Positions 1-6,473 of a stretch of DNA of 12,112 bases are shown here, in pieces (position 1 is the first letter of the stretch; each line of letters starts with the position of its first letter). Below the pieces are notes generated by a model that was not told the DNA's origin, did no database searches, and saw only the letters and a program-made list of their open reading frames with translations. A program made the position numbers and the translations under genes. Source of the DNA: Sva-07 sp035527095 (lineage in GTDB: Bacteria > Actinomycetota > Acidimicrobiia > Acidimicrobiales > Ilumatobacteraceae); the NCBI GenBank assembly GCA_035527095.1, contig DATLBC010000117.1, positions 1-12,112 on the forward strand, written 5' to 3'.

Positions 1-662
1 GACTCCACCTCGGACTCGGACTCAGACTCCACCTCGGCGTCCACCTCCACCTCGGACTCGGACTCCACCTCGGACTCGGACTCGGACTCCACCTCGGACT
101 CGGACTCGGACTCCACCTCGGACTCGGACTCAGACTCCACCTCGGCGTCCACCTCCACCTCGGCGTCCACCTCCACCTCGGACTCGGACTCAGACTCCAC
201 CTCGGACTCGGACTCCACCTCGGACTCGGACTCGCCGTCCGCGGCACCTGTCCCCAGTGGGACCGGATCGAGGAGTTCCGAGCCAACCCCTGGCCCGAGA
301 TCACTGAACGAGGTCACGGGATGATCGTCCTGCTCGAAGTCACGGTCGATCGATGGGGGACTCGATGCCGGCGACAGGGGTTCGGCTCCGTCCGGGCGCA
401 GTTCATCGAGCATGCGCCGCTGGGTCGAGGGGTCCTTCTTCCTCCAGTCGCCATCGCCCATGCGTTCGAGGGGGGCCAGGACTTCGAGGTCCGGCCGCGT
501 CTGGCGAACGATCCAGACACCGAGAAGCACGAGCACGACCCCGACGACCGCGAGCCCGATCACCATCGCATAGACGAGGCGGCTCGACGATGGGTCGCCG
601 GCGCCGACGATCACGGCAGCGAGCGGCGGTGCAAGAGCGAGACGGGGAGCAACGACGGGCAC
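1..662 (-). CDS. Membrane-anchored protein with acidic dipeptide-repeat tail (partial, runs off left edge)
   Basis: Function unknown. Read from GTG at 662, the frame stays open to the window edge (220 codons), so the C-terminus is missing. Residues 7-21 are hydrophobic and a clear membrane segment spans about 28-52 (VIGLAVVGVVLVLLGVWIV), followed by RQTRPD. A short conserved-looking block follows (about 65-96, including LERMGDGDWRKKDPSTQRRM), then a Ser/Pro/Asp-rich linker to residue 143. From 144 to the edge (77 residues) every second residue is Glu or Asp, alternating with Ser, Val or Ala. The gene lies 41 bases after the glycosylase stop on the same strand, so it is probably co-transcribed with it. 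An alternative start is GTG at 614, which would remove the first hydrophobic stretch; neither start has a strong ribosome site. The plus strand is also open through the repeat, but lacks an anchored domain inside the window. Confidence 0.72.
   Translation of the reverse strand, partial: MPVVAPRLALAPPLAAVIVGAGDPSSSRLVYAMVIGLAVVGVVLVLLGVWIVRQTRPDLEVLAPLERMGDGDWRKKDPSTQRRMLDELRPDGAEPLSPASSPPSIDRDFEQDDHPVTSFSDLGPGVGSELLDPVPLGTGAADGESESEVESESEVESESESEVEVDAEVEVDAEVESESESEVESESESEVESESESEVESESEVEVDAEVESESESEVE
3..233 (-). repeat. Low-complexity tandem repeat coding for (Glu/Asp)-(Ser/Val/Ala) dipeptides
   Basis: The DNA is built from hexamers such as GACTCG, GACTCC and ACCTCG arranged in irregular 12- and 18-base units, sometimes with GGCGTC inserted. 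On the minus strand it reads as ESESEV, ESEV and EVDAEV blocks. Glu is always GAG, and Ser alternates between TCC and a few TCT. The unit is degenerate enough to slip during replication, so copy number is likely variable between strains. Confidence 0.9.
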
Positions 663-703
663 TGGCCCCCGAGTGTGCCACCTCGGGCTCGCTTCGACAC
701 GGA

Positions 704-1483
704 TCAGCGCTGGTGTCGGGGGCACCAGATCGTGGTGCGGCCACCGATTGCGAGCCGTGCAAGCGGCGCGCCATCGCGCGCGCACGGTGGACATGTCGCA
801 CGGATCGCCGGACTCAACACCCCGTATGTGCTGCCCCCGCTGGCGAGCATGATCGGGAGTCGGCGACGGATCGCCGATGCGAGTCGTTCCACGTCGTGGA
901 CCGAGAGCGAGTCGGCCGTCCGACGGGGGTCGAGGTCGGACCACCAGAGCACCTCGTCGACGCACAGATTGCCGAGGCCGGCCACGATGTGCTGATCGAG
1001 CAGCGCCGATTTCAACACACCGCGCCGACCGGTCAGTGCCGCAGCCAGGCGCCGCGGTGTCACCGCCGAGAAATCGACACCCAGGTGATCGAGGTCGGGG
1101 TCGAGCGACACACGACCGAGGCGGCGGGGATCGTTGAAGCGCAAGGCCGGCGCACTGGTTCGACCGCCGGGGGCAGCGAACATCACGAGTCGATCCCACT
1201 CGGCCTCGTCACGACCGGACGCGTAGGCAAGCTTCTCGATGGATGCATCGCCGTCGACGACGAGCCGGCCCGTCATGCCGAAGTGGAGTCCGATCGTGGC
1301 GCCGTCGGTGTCGAGCAACACCACCTTGCCGAGCCGACGAACGCCGGTGAACGTTGCACCGGACATGGTTTCGGCGAATCCCTCCGCGATCACACGATCG
1401 TCCACCTCGACGTCGACGATCTGGCGGCCCACGAGCCGCTCGCAAGCGCGGCGCCAGATCTCAGCTTCCAGGCCTTCCGGCAC
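704..1483 (-). CDS. Fpg/Nei-family DNA glycosylase (formamidopyrimidine/endonuclease VIII-like)
   Basis: Predicted bifunctional DNA glycosylase/AP lyase of base excision repair, removing oxidised bases. The GTG start gives MPEGLEAE, placing the catalytic Pro2 and Glu3 directly after the initiator Met, which fixes the start. Other visible family features are Lys53 (RRLGKVV), FGMTG at 68-72, the DPRRLG loop at 118-123, the helix-two-turn-helix core GLGNLCVDEVLW at 169-180, and a C-terminal zinc finger with the DNA-contacting Arg249 in GGRTT. Length (259 aa) is near the family norm of about 270. Two oddities: the zinc finger reads C231-x2-C234-x19-C254-x2-H257, so the usual fourth Cys is His and the loop is three residues longer; and the Phe of the usual DPRRFG loop is Leu122. 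It starts 2 bases after the metX stop, which implies translational coupling. Exact substrate (Fpg-like or Nei-like) cannot be settled by eye. Confidence 0.92.
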   Translation of the reverse strand: MPEGLEAEIWRRACERLVGRQIVDVEVDDRVIAEGFAETMSGATFTGVRRLGKVVLLDTDGATIGLHFGMTGRLVVDGDASIEKLAYASGRDEAEWDRLVMFAAPGGRTSAPALRFNDPRRLGRVSLDPDLDHLGVDFSAVTPRRLAAALTGRRGVLKSALLDQHIVAGLGNLCVDEVLWWSDLDPRRTADSLSVHDVERLASAIRRRLPIMLASGGSTYGVLSPAIRATCPPCARDGAPLARLAIGGRTTIWCPRHQR

Positions 1484-1485
1484 GG

Positions 1486-2679
1486 TCAGTCCGTCGACGA
1501 GAGCGACTTCGACGCGTTGCCGAGGAATCGTTCCAACGGCTCGGCAAGTTGATCGCTGTTGATCAGGAACGCGTCATGACCGTGCGGCGAGTCGATCTCG
1601 ACGTACTCGCTCGGCACGCCGTTACCTGCGATGGCCTCGTGAATCTGCTGCTGTTGGTACGCGGGATACAGCATGTCGCTCCAGATCCCGACGGCCATCG
1701 TGGGCGCTGCCACTCGCAGCATCGCCCGTTCGAGCGAACCACGGCCACGGGCGACGTCATGGAGATCCATCGCCTTACCGATCGCGAGATAGCTGTTGGT
1801 GTCGAAACGGCGCGCCAGCTTCAGCCCGTGGTATTCGAGATAACGCTCGACCTCGAAGCGTTGCCACATCCCCAACGTGTCGCCAACGGTTGCCTTGTCC
1901 GCGAGTTCGCGCCCGAAGCGATCGGTGAACACGTTGTCGCTACGAAAGGTCACCTGCGCCACCATGCGCGCGATTTCGAGGCCTTCGGTGGGGCCGTCGC
2001 CGGGCTCGGCGTCGTAGTAGTCGCCGCCACGCCATTTCGGGTCGAGACGGATTGCCCGGCGACCGATCGCTCCCCACGCAATCTGTTGCGCTGTGGCTTG
2101 CATGCACGTGGCCACGGCGATCAGCGAGGCGACGCGGCGCGGGTACATCACCGCCCACTCCAACGCTTGCATGCCACCCATCGAACCCCCGATGACCGAC
2201 ATCCATCGGGCAACCCCGAGGTATTGGCCCAACTGCGCCTGGGCGCGCACCATGTCGCGAATCGTGACCACGGGGAATCGAGACCCGTACGGCAGTCCGT
2301 CAACGGGGTGCGGCGATGCAGGCCCTGTCGAGCCCTGACAACCCCCGAGTACGTTCGCGCACACCACGAAGAACTTGTCGGTGTCGATCGGCTTGCCGGG
2401 TCCGACGGCGTCGTCCCACCAACCTGGTGCCGAATGGCCTCGTCCGGAGGGACCCGCTGCGTGGCTGTCGCCGGTCCAGGCGTGGCACAGCAGGATGGCG
2501 TTCGAGCCATCGGCGTCGAGCCGTCCCCACGTCTCGTAGGCGACCACCACATCGGACAGCGCCACACCGCAATCGAGCGCGAATCTCCGATCCTGAGCGA
2601 AGGTGAAGAACTGCCGATGTCCGGGTTCGTCGCCGACCGACCAGGCGCCGGTCACCGGAAGGGGCGGAGATGTCGTCAT
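1486..2679 (-). CDS. metX: Homoserine O-acetyltransferase (MetX-type alpha/beta hydrolase)
   Basis: Transfers an acyl group, normally acetyl from acetyl-CoA, to homoserine as the first committed step of methionine synthesis in the cytoplasm. The 397-residue protein shows the MetX signature LGGCQGSTGP (111-120), the nucleophile elbow GGSMGG with Ser166, Asp335 in GIWSDMLYP and His368 in SPHGHDAF, together the catalytic triad. Family homology begins around residue 10-25, so I use ATG 2679. Longer in-frame starts exist at 2706 (GTG), 2745 and 2796; the last lies inside a palindromic repeat and is unlikely. No metY or other methionine gene is adjacent in the window. It heads a compact run with the glycosylase. 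Some MetX-family enzymes use succinyl-CoA, and the acyl donor is not proven by sequence reading alone. Confidence 0.95.
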   Translation of the reverse strand: MTTSPPLPVTGAWSVGDEPGHRQFFTFAQDRRFALDCGVALSDVVVAYETWGRLDADGSNAILLCHAWTGDSHAAGPSGRGHSAPGWWDDAVGPGKPIDTDKFFVVCANVLGGCQGSTGPASPHPVDGLPYGSRFPVVTIRDMVRAQAQLGQYLGVARWMSVIGGSMGGMQALEWAVMYPRRVASLIAVATCMQATAQQIAWGAIGRRAIRLDPKWRGGDYYDAEPGDGPTEGLEIARMVAQVTFRSDNVFTDRFGRELADKATVGDTLGMWQRFEVERYLEYHGLKLARRFDTNSYLAIGKAMDLHDVARGRGSLERAMLRVAAPTMAVGIWSDMLYPAYQQQQIHEAIAGNGVPSEYVEIDSPHGHDAFLINSDQLAEPLERFLGNASKSLSSTD

Positions 2680-2725
2680 CGGATCGATCCGGGCCGATGC
2701 GATCACCGCGCCACCCGGTGGGCGA

Positions 2726-2731
2726 ATGGTA
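2726..2731 (-). promoter_or_regulatory. Candidate extended -10 box upstream of metX
   Basis: The minus strand reads TGCTACCAT here, matching an extended -10 (TGn-TAnnnT). It predicts a transcript starting near 2719 with a leader of about 40 bases to ATG 2679. No convincing -35 is visible. If right, it excludes the longer starts at 2745 and 2796. Confidence 0.25.
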
Positions 2732-2794
2732 GCAAGGCCGATCATCGCCCGGCCCGGAGTATCCGCGACCAGCTGCACCCCACACGTCGCCGCC

Positions 2795-2891
2795 ATGAGC
2801 GAACCGACCGCATACGGCGGTCTTGCTCATCGCAACCGGGGTTGACCTCGCCGCCATGGGCGAACCGACCGCATACGGCGGTCTTGCTCAT
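2795..2891. repeat. 97-bp dimeric palindromic repeat, copy 1 (units 2795-2830 and 2856-2891)
   Basis: Two 36-bp imperfect palindromes stand 61 bp apart, start to start. Each begins ATGAGC (ATGGGC in the second) and ends GCTCAT, with a CCGCATACGG core. The two units differ at one position out of 36, and the identity extends outwards to 2787-2832 and 2848-2893. The 25-bp spacer begins CGCAACCG. The element sits between the DUF4262 gene and metX, in non-coding DNA. A second element with the same geometry is at 9481-9577. It resembles REP/BIME-type extragenic palindromes; no RAYT or other transposase is in the window. As RNA it could fold on either strand and act as a transcript end. Confidence 0.85.
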
Positions 2892-2895
2892 CGCT

Positions 2896-2926
2896 GGGTG
2901 GGTCAGGGGGTCAGGGGGTCAGGGGG
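2896..2926 (+). other. G-quadruplex-prone tandem octamer next to a stop codon
   Basis: The plus strand has five G runs (GGG, GGG, then three GGGGG) separated by loops of one or three bases, the TCAGGGGG octamer occurring three times and followed by TCAG. This satisfies the usual G3+N1-7 quadruplex pattern. On the minus strand it reads CCCCCTGA repeated directly after the TGA stop of the DUF4262 gene. Because the octamer shifts frame each time, TGA appears in all three frames. The G-rich strand is the template for the minus-strand genes. Confidence 0.75.
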
Positions 2927-3409
2927 TCAGACGACCGTTCCGATCACCGGTTGTGCAAGCATCATGCGTTGCTCGTAGCCGGTCTCGTAGGGCATGAAGC
3001 CATTGCGATCGGGGTACATCAGCTGCACCATCTCGAATGGCCCGCCCCGATACCACGCTGTCGCCGTCGCAAAGTACGGTCCCCACGGCTCGAGATCGAC
3101 CGGCGCGAACAGGCACCGCAGCTCGTTGTCGAGGAGCCCGACCAGTTCGACGCCGAGCGGAATCTCGGTACCGCCCCGGCAGGCGTCGACCACGAGGCCG
3201 ATCAGCCCGTTGGCGGCCACCGGCGCCAACCCGAACACGACGACCTCGGGAAAGCCGACCGCCTCGGGCAGCCCCATCGAGTAGGCGTAGCCCGGTGTCG
3301 GAGGATCGTGCTCGGCGTCGGGAGCGACCGGTTCGAGTGCCCAGCCGTTGGTCTCGATCATCCACTCGATCTTCTCAGCGTGAGGAATGTGGAAGTCCGG
3401 CAATTCCAT
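2927..3409 (-). CDS. DUF4262 domain protein
   Basis: A soluble protein of 160 residues with no signal peptide or membrane segment. It matches the DUF4262 pattern as I know it: an N-terminal helix and NGWALEPV (21-28), GYAYSMGLPEAVGFPEVVVFGL (about 40-61), a central beta-rich region with FAPV at 101-104, and the C-terminal MVQLMYPDRNGFMPYE (127-142). The length is typical for the family. The biochemical role of DUF4262 is not known to me and nothing in the neighbourhood assigns one. The gene follows the S9 peptidase after 32 bases and may be read with it, although a CACACT box lies 6 bases before its ATG. Its stop codon is embedded in the CCCCCTGA octamer repeat. Confidence 0.85.
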   Translation of the reverse strand: MELPDFHIPHAEKIEWMIETNGWALEPVAPDAEHDPPTPGYAYSMGLPEAVGFPEVVVFGLAPVAANGLIGLVVDACRGGTEIPLGVELVGLLDNELRCLFAPVDLEPWGPYFATATAWYRGGPFEMVQLMYPDRNGFMPYETGYEQRMMLAQPVIGTVV

Positions 3410-3415
3410 GTGACC

Positions 3416-3421
3416 AGTGTG
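3416..3421 (-). promoter_or_regulatory. Weak candidate -10 box for a leaderless DUF4262 transcript
   Basis: The minus strand reads CACACT, then 6 bases, then the ATG at 3409. It shares only the A at position 2 and T at position 6 of TAnnnT, so it is weak on its own. It is listed because its spacing equals that of other starts in the window. Confidence 0.2.
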
Positions 3422-3441
3422 CCTTCCAGCAGCGGTCTACG

Positions 3442-5343
3442 TCAGTCGAGGTTCTCGATCTCGAAGGGCGGCACATCGTCCGCGGGGTCGAAGCCGAGCA
3501 CTCGACCGTAGAAGTACAGGTCTGACTCGAACCATCGCACGATCGAATCGGCGGACCGGAACCCGTGGCCCTCACCGTCGAAGGACTGGTAGGCCACGGG
3601 CAGGCCGTTGGCTCGCAGGGCTTCGACGATCCGCTCGGAGTGTGCGGGCGGTACGACCGTGTCGTCGCTGCCCTGCATGACGAGCAATGGTGCCGACAAA
3701 CGCTCGGGGAAGTTGATCGGCGACCGTCTGACGTACTCGTCGGCAGCGTCGGGCCAGGGCCCGATCAGACCGGTGGCGTAGTGGGACTCGAACTTGTGGT
3801 CGTCGGTGATCAACGCCGACATGTCGGTCACGCCGAAGAGGTTGGTGCCGGCGGCGAACACGTCGTGGTTGGCGATCGCCAGCAGCACGAGTGTGCCGCC
3901 AGAACTGCCGCCTTCGATCACGAGGCGATCGGCGTCGACATCGCCGCGATCGGCCAGGAATCGGGCCGCTGCGACCGCGTCGTCGACGTCGATCACGCAC
4001 CAGTTGCCGAGGAGCTTGCGACGGTAGGTGCGTCCGTAGCGCGTGCTGCCGCGGTAGTCGACCTCGACGACCGCCACGCCACGGCTGGTCCAGAAGCGAT
4101 GACCCCGCCCGGGCACCAATCGTCGCTGCGCCGACCCGGTCGGCCCACCGTGCACGAAGACCATCAACGGCGGACGCTCGCCGTCGGCGAGTTCGACGTC
4201 CGGATGGGCGGGCGCGTAATAGAGCCCGTGGGCAACGTCGCCGCCGCTCGTGGGGAAGGTGATGAACTCGGGTTCGGGAAGAAACGCCGGGTCGAGCCCC
4301 AGATCGTGGCCCGTTCGCAGGATCTCGATTCCACCACCACGAACGCGCACCACTTCGTTACTGGTCGTGTACGAACTCCCGACGAAGGTCAACACATCGC
4401 CCGCACGTCGCAGAGAGCCGATCGCCGTATAGGAGACGTCGTCGCCGGGGCCACCTTCGATGCGGAGTCGATCACCGGTGCAATCGCCCTGGATGTGAGC
4501 GCCTTCGGCATGGCGGGCGCCCCCGAAGGCCCAGTGCGGCTCGACGATCTCGTACGGCCCGACCGCCTCCGGGGTGAGTTCTCCGGTCGCCAGGTCGACA
4601 CGGTAGAGGTTCCACCACTCGTCGCGGTCGGTGACGACGACGAGGGTGCCGTCACTCCACCACAGCGGTTCCTGCAGTGCCTCGTCGCCGTTGCCGACCA
4701 GCTTGCGAGGGTTGCTCGCCGTTGCACCCACCAGATCGGCGACCCACAGCTCCGTCGAGTCCCACGGCATGTTCGGATGCATCCACTGGATCCACACGAC
4801 CGAGCGACCGTCAGGCGACACTCGCGGCGCCGCGTAGAAGTCGGCACCCGTGGCGATCACCTCGGTTCGCATCGACCCATCGGTGGCCACTGCCACCACT
4901 TCGTTGCGGGGCTCATCGTCGCCGTGGCGCTCGTGGACGCACACGAACCACTCGCTGTCGGGTGTCGGTCGACCGTCGGCGTACCGCAGACCGCGCGGGA
5001 TCTGCGGTTCGGCAGTCAGCACCACTGGGGTGCTGCCAACTTCGATCCGTCGAAGCCGCTGGTCGGCGAACTCGACGAAGTAGACGATGCCATCTTGAAC
5101 CCACCACGCCCCGCCGCCGTACTCGTGGACGCTCGTACGAACGTTGGTCTCGGGGAGCGTGACGTCCTGCGTCGACCCGTTGCGCCACCGAACGATGGTG
5201 GTACGCCCACCGTTGTCAGGCCGCGTCTCAGCCCACCAGACGTCGTCTCCGTCGGCGATCACCTCGCTGATCCCGACGGAACCGGCCACCAACGACCGAG
5301 CGGAGATCGGTGACGGCCACGTGCCTGCGGGGAGCCTTGCCAT
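3442..5343 (-). CDS. S9-family prolyl oligopeptidase-like serine peptidase (acylaminoacyl/dipeptidyl peptidase type)
   Basis: A cytoplasmic hydrolase of short peptides by family. The 633-residue protein has the S9 layout: a beta-propeller-like region (about 15-350) with blade-like repeats such as SPDGRSVVWIQW (176-187), then an alpha/beta hydrolase domain from about 355. The oxyanion segment FVHGGPTG is at 396-403, the nucleophile Ser480 is in EGGSSGG, Asp561 is in QGSDDTVVPP, and His593 is in GEGHGF. There is no signal peptide. The start is supported by a TAACCT box exactly 6 bases upstream of ATG, which suggests a leaderless transcript. A strong inverted repeat sits between it and the kinase gene 41 bases upstream. 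Substrate specificity cannot be read from the sequence. Confidence 0.93.
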   Translation of the reverse strand: MARLPAGTWPSPISARSLVAGSVGISEVIADGDDVWWAETRPDNGGRTTIVRWRNGSTQDVTLPETNVRTSVHEYGGGAWWVQDGIVYFVEFADQRLRRIEVGSTPVVLTAEPQIPRGLRYADGRPTPDSEWFVCVHERHGDDEPRNEVVAVATDGSMRTEVIATGADFYAAPRVSPDGRSVVWIQWMHPNMPWDSTELWVADLVGATASNPRKLVGNGDEALQEPLWWSDGTLVVVTDRDEWWNLYRVDLATGELTPEAVGPYEIVEPHWAFGGARHAEGAHIQGDCTGDRLRIEGGPGDDVSYTAIGSLRRAGDVLTFVGSSYTTSNEVVRVRGGGIEILRTGHDLGLDPAFLPEPEFITFPTSGGDVAHGLYYAPAHPDVELADGERPPLMVFVHGGPTGSAQRRLVPGRGHRFWTSRGVAVVEVDYRGSTRYGRTYRRKLLGNWCVIDVDDAVAAARFLADRGDVDADRLVIEGGSSGGTLVLLAIANHDVFAAGTNLFGVTDMSALITDDHKFESHYATGLIGPWPDAADEYVRRSPINFPERLSAPLLVMQGSDDTVVPPAHSERIVEALRANGLPVAYQSFDGEGHGFRSADSIVRWFESDLYFYGRVLGFDPADDVPPFEIENLD

Positions 5344-5349
5344 CCGCGC

Positions 5350-5355
5350 AGGTTA
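5350..5355 (-). promoter_or_regulatory. Candidate -10 box for a leaderless S9 peptidase transcript
   Basis: The minus strand reads TAACCT-GCGCGG-ATG. The hexamer fits TAnnnT and occupies -12 to -7 if transcription begins at the A of the start codon (5343). No clear -35 is seen; the upstream DNA is the inverted repeat at 5352-5381, which overlaps this box. Confidence 0.45.
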
Positions 5356-5381
5356 CGCCGGTGCTTGGCACCGGCGTCAAC
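5352..5381 (-). terminator. Strong hairpin between the kinase and S9 peptidase genes
   Basis: ACGCCGGTGC (5355-5364) and GCACCGGCGT (5368-5377) are perfect complements around a 3-base loop, and the stem extends by three more pairs (GTT/AAC) past one bulged C at 5378. It begins a few bases after the kinase stop, as expected for a terminator, but no U tract follows on the minus strand. It also covers the region just upstream of the S9 -10 box, so an operator role is an alternative. Confidence 0.55.
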
Positions 5382-5384
5382 GGT

Positions 5385-6428
5385 TCAGACCAGATCGAAG
5401 GAGTCGAGATCGAGGGCTTGGCACAGATGTCGTTGAGCCATCGCTCCGAACATCGCTTCGCTGCGGTCGTTGAGCGTCACGATCTGCGACGCCATCGCCG
5501 CGACGACCAATCCGGCGAACGCATCCCTCCGGTACTGCTCCCACACCCACGCCTCGTCGAGGCTGACCCCATAGGGCTCGAGCGCCTCCAGGTACACCGC
5601 GATCAGCTCGCGTTCATGTGCCCGACGATCAGCGGGCAGCAGGCCGGCGCCGATGAAGTACGACAGGTCCTGGATCGGACTGCCGTGGGCCGGGGTCTGC
5701 CAGTCGACGACCGTCACCGGCGGTCCCCCGTCCGACGTGGCGAACAGCATGTTGTCGAGGCGGTAGTCGCCGTGCGTGATCACTTTGGGCCCGGTGCGTC
5801 CACCGCGCCACGTGGCAACGACCGATCCGAAACGCTCGGCCAACTCGAACTCCTCGGCGCTCAGATGCGAGCGATACGTCGCTGAGAACCCGGGGAAGAA
5901 CATCTGCCACATCATCGCGAGACCGGCGCCGACATCGTCGCCGGACCCACCGGTGTCGTGCTCGATCCAGTCGATGTCGGACAACGTCGGGTCGTCCCAT
6001 CGCGGCCCGTGCAGCTTGGCGAGCTCGCGGACGGCGTCGCCGGCCTGGCCGAGGGTGCAGCCGGTGACTTGGTCGCCCTGCGTCGCCGGAGCCATGTCTT
6101 CGAGCACCAGCACGAACGCGTTGGTCGCAGCGGTCCAATCGCCGTGCAGACACTCGGGCACGCGCATGTCGACCGTGCCTGCAAGTTCGGTGTAGAAGCG
6201 GGTCTCACGTTCGTAGTGCCGCAGCATCGCCGCCGTGGTCAGACTGGTGTCATCGGTGGCCGGCAACTTCACCACGACCGACCGCGGCAGTGATGCCTCG
6301 GCGGAGGGCATGGTCACCCTCACATTGACCCCGATGTGGCCGTCACCGATGCGTTGCCGACCGATGGGGCCGACGTCACCACCGAGCACCGACGAGAGCC
6401 ATTCGGAGGTGACGTCTTCTGCGAGCAT
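5385..6428 (-). CDS. Aminoglycoside phosphotransferase-fold kinase (APH/choline kinase superfamily)
   Basis: A predicted small-molecule kinase; the substrate is unknown. The 347-residue protein has an N-lobe with the ATP-binding Lys54 (SVVVKLPA) and Glu73/Glu75 in YERETRFY, a hinge-like FVLVLEDM (105-112), the Brenner catalytic motif HGDYRLDNMLF (219-229) with Asp221, and the metal-binding DWQ at 242-244. Family members are often annotated as phosphotransferases or ecdysteroid-kinase-like proteins and are common, multi-copy genes in actinobacteria; they need not confer antibiotic resistance. The reading frame stays open upstream to 7109 but that stretch is antisense to SURF1. The start at 6428 is set by the family N-terminus and a TACCGT box 8 bases upstream. 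It diverges from SURF1 across 45 bases. Confidence 0.9.
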   Translation of the reverse strand: MLAEDVTSEWLSSVLGGDVGPIGRQRIGDGHIGVNVRVTMPSAEASLPRSVVVKLPATDDTSLTTAAMLRHYERETRFYTELAGTVDMRVPECLHGDWTAATNAFVLVLEDMAPATQGDQVTGCTLGQAGDAVRELAKLHGPRWDDPTLSDIDWIEHDTGGSGDDVGAGLAMMWQMFFPGFSATYRSHLSAEEFELAERFGSVVATWRGGRTGPKVITHGDYRLDNMLFATSDGGPPVTVVDWQTPAHGSPIQDLSYFIGAGLLPADRRAHERELIAVYLEALEPYGVSLDEAWVWEQYRRDAFAGLVVAAMASQIVTLNDRSEAMFGAMAQRHLCQALDLDSFDLV

Positions 6429-6436
6429 GGCGCGGC

Positions 6437-6463
6437 ACGGTAGTGCTCGGCGACCGCTACCGT
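6437..6463. promoter_or_regulatory. Divergent promoter pair with mirrored TACCGT boxes
   Basis: ACGGTAG (6437-6443) and CTACCGT (6457-6463) form a 7-bp inverted repeat. Read outward, each arm gives TACCGT, a TAnnnT -10 match. The minus box is 8 bases before the kinase ATG (6428) and the plus box 10 bases before the SURF1 ATG (6474), predicting nearly leaderless transcripts in both directions. The symmetry could also serve a dimeric regulator. Confidence 0.4.
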
Positions 6464-6473
6464 CGTGCCCGAG

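Noticed and set aside
1..240. CRISPR-like or satellite array at the left edge
   Set aside because: The units are 6-base codon-phase hexamers with no distinct spacers and form a continuous minus-strand reading frame joined to a membrane-anchored domain; it is a coding low-complexity repeat.
2680..2796. N-terminal extension of metX to 2745 or 2796
   Set aside because: The extra residues do not look like MetX, and the 2796 start is inside the dispersed palindrome. The 2745 start has a weak GATACT upstream and cannot be fully excluded.
2680..2926. SAM or other riboswitch upstream of metX
   Set aside because: I could not find an S-box, SAM-II or SAM-IV-like conserved core; the structure here is explained by the palindromic dimer and octamer tandem. 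A covariance-model scan would be needed to exclude it fully.
1354..2997. Long plus-strand open frame opposite metX
   Set aside because: High-GC antisense shadow of metX with no recognisable domain; composition is dominated by Arg, His and Pro.
3565..5313. Long plus-strand open frame opposite the S9 peptidase
   Set aside because: Frame mirrors the codon-biased peptidase gene; no domain motifs, whereas the minus strand has a full catalytic triad.
5385..6428. Aminoglycoside resistance gene
   Set aside because: The fold and Brenner motif are shared by many kinases of unrelated small molecules, and nothing nearby indicates resistance.
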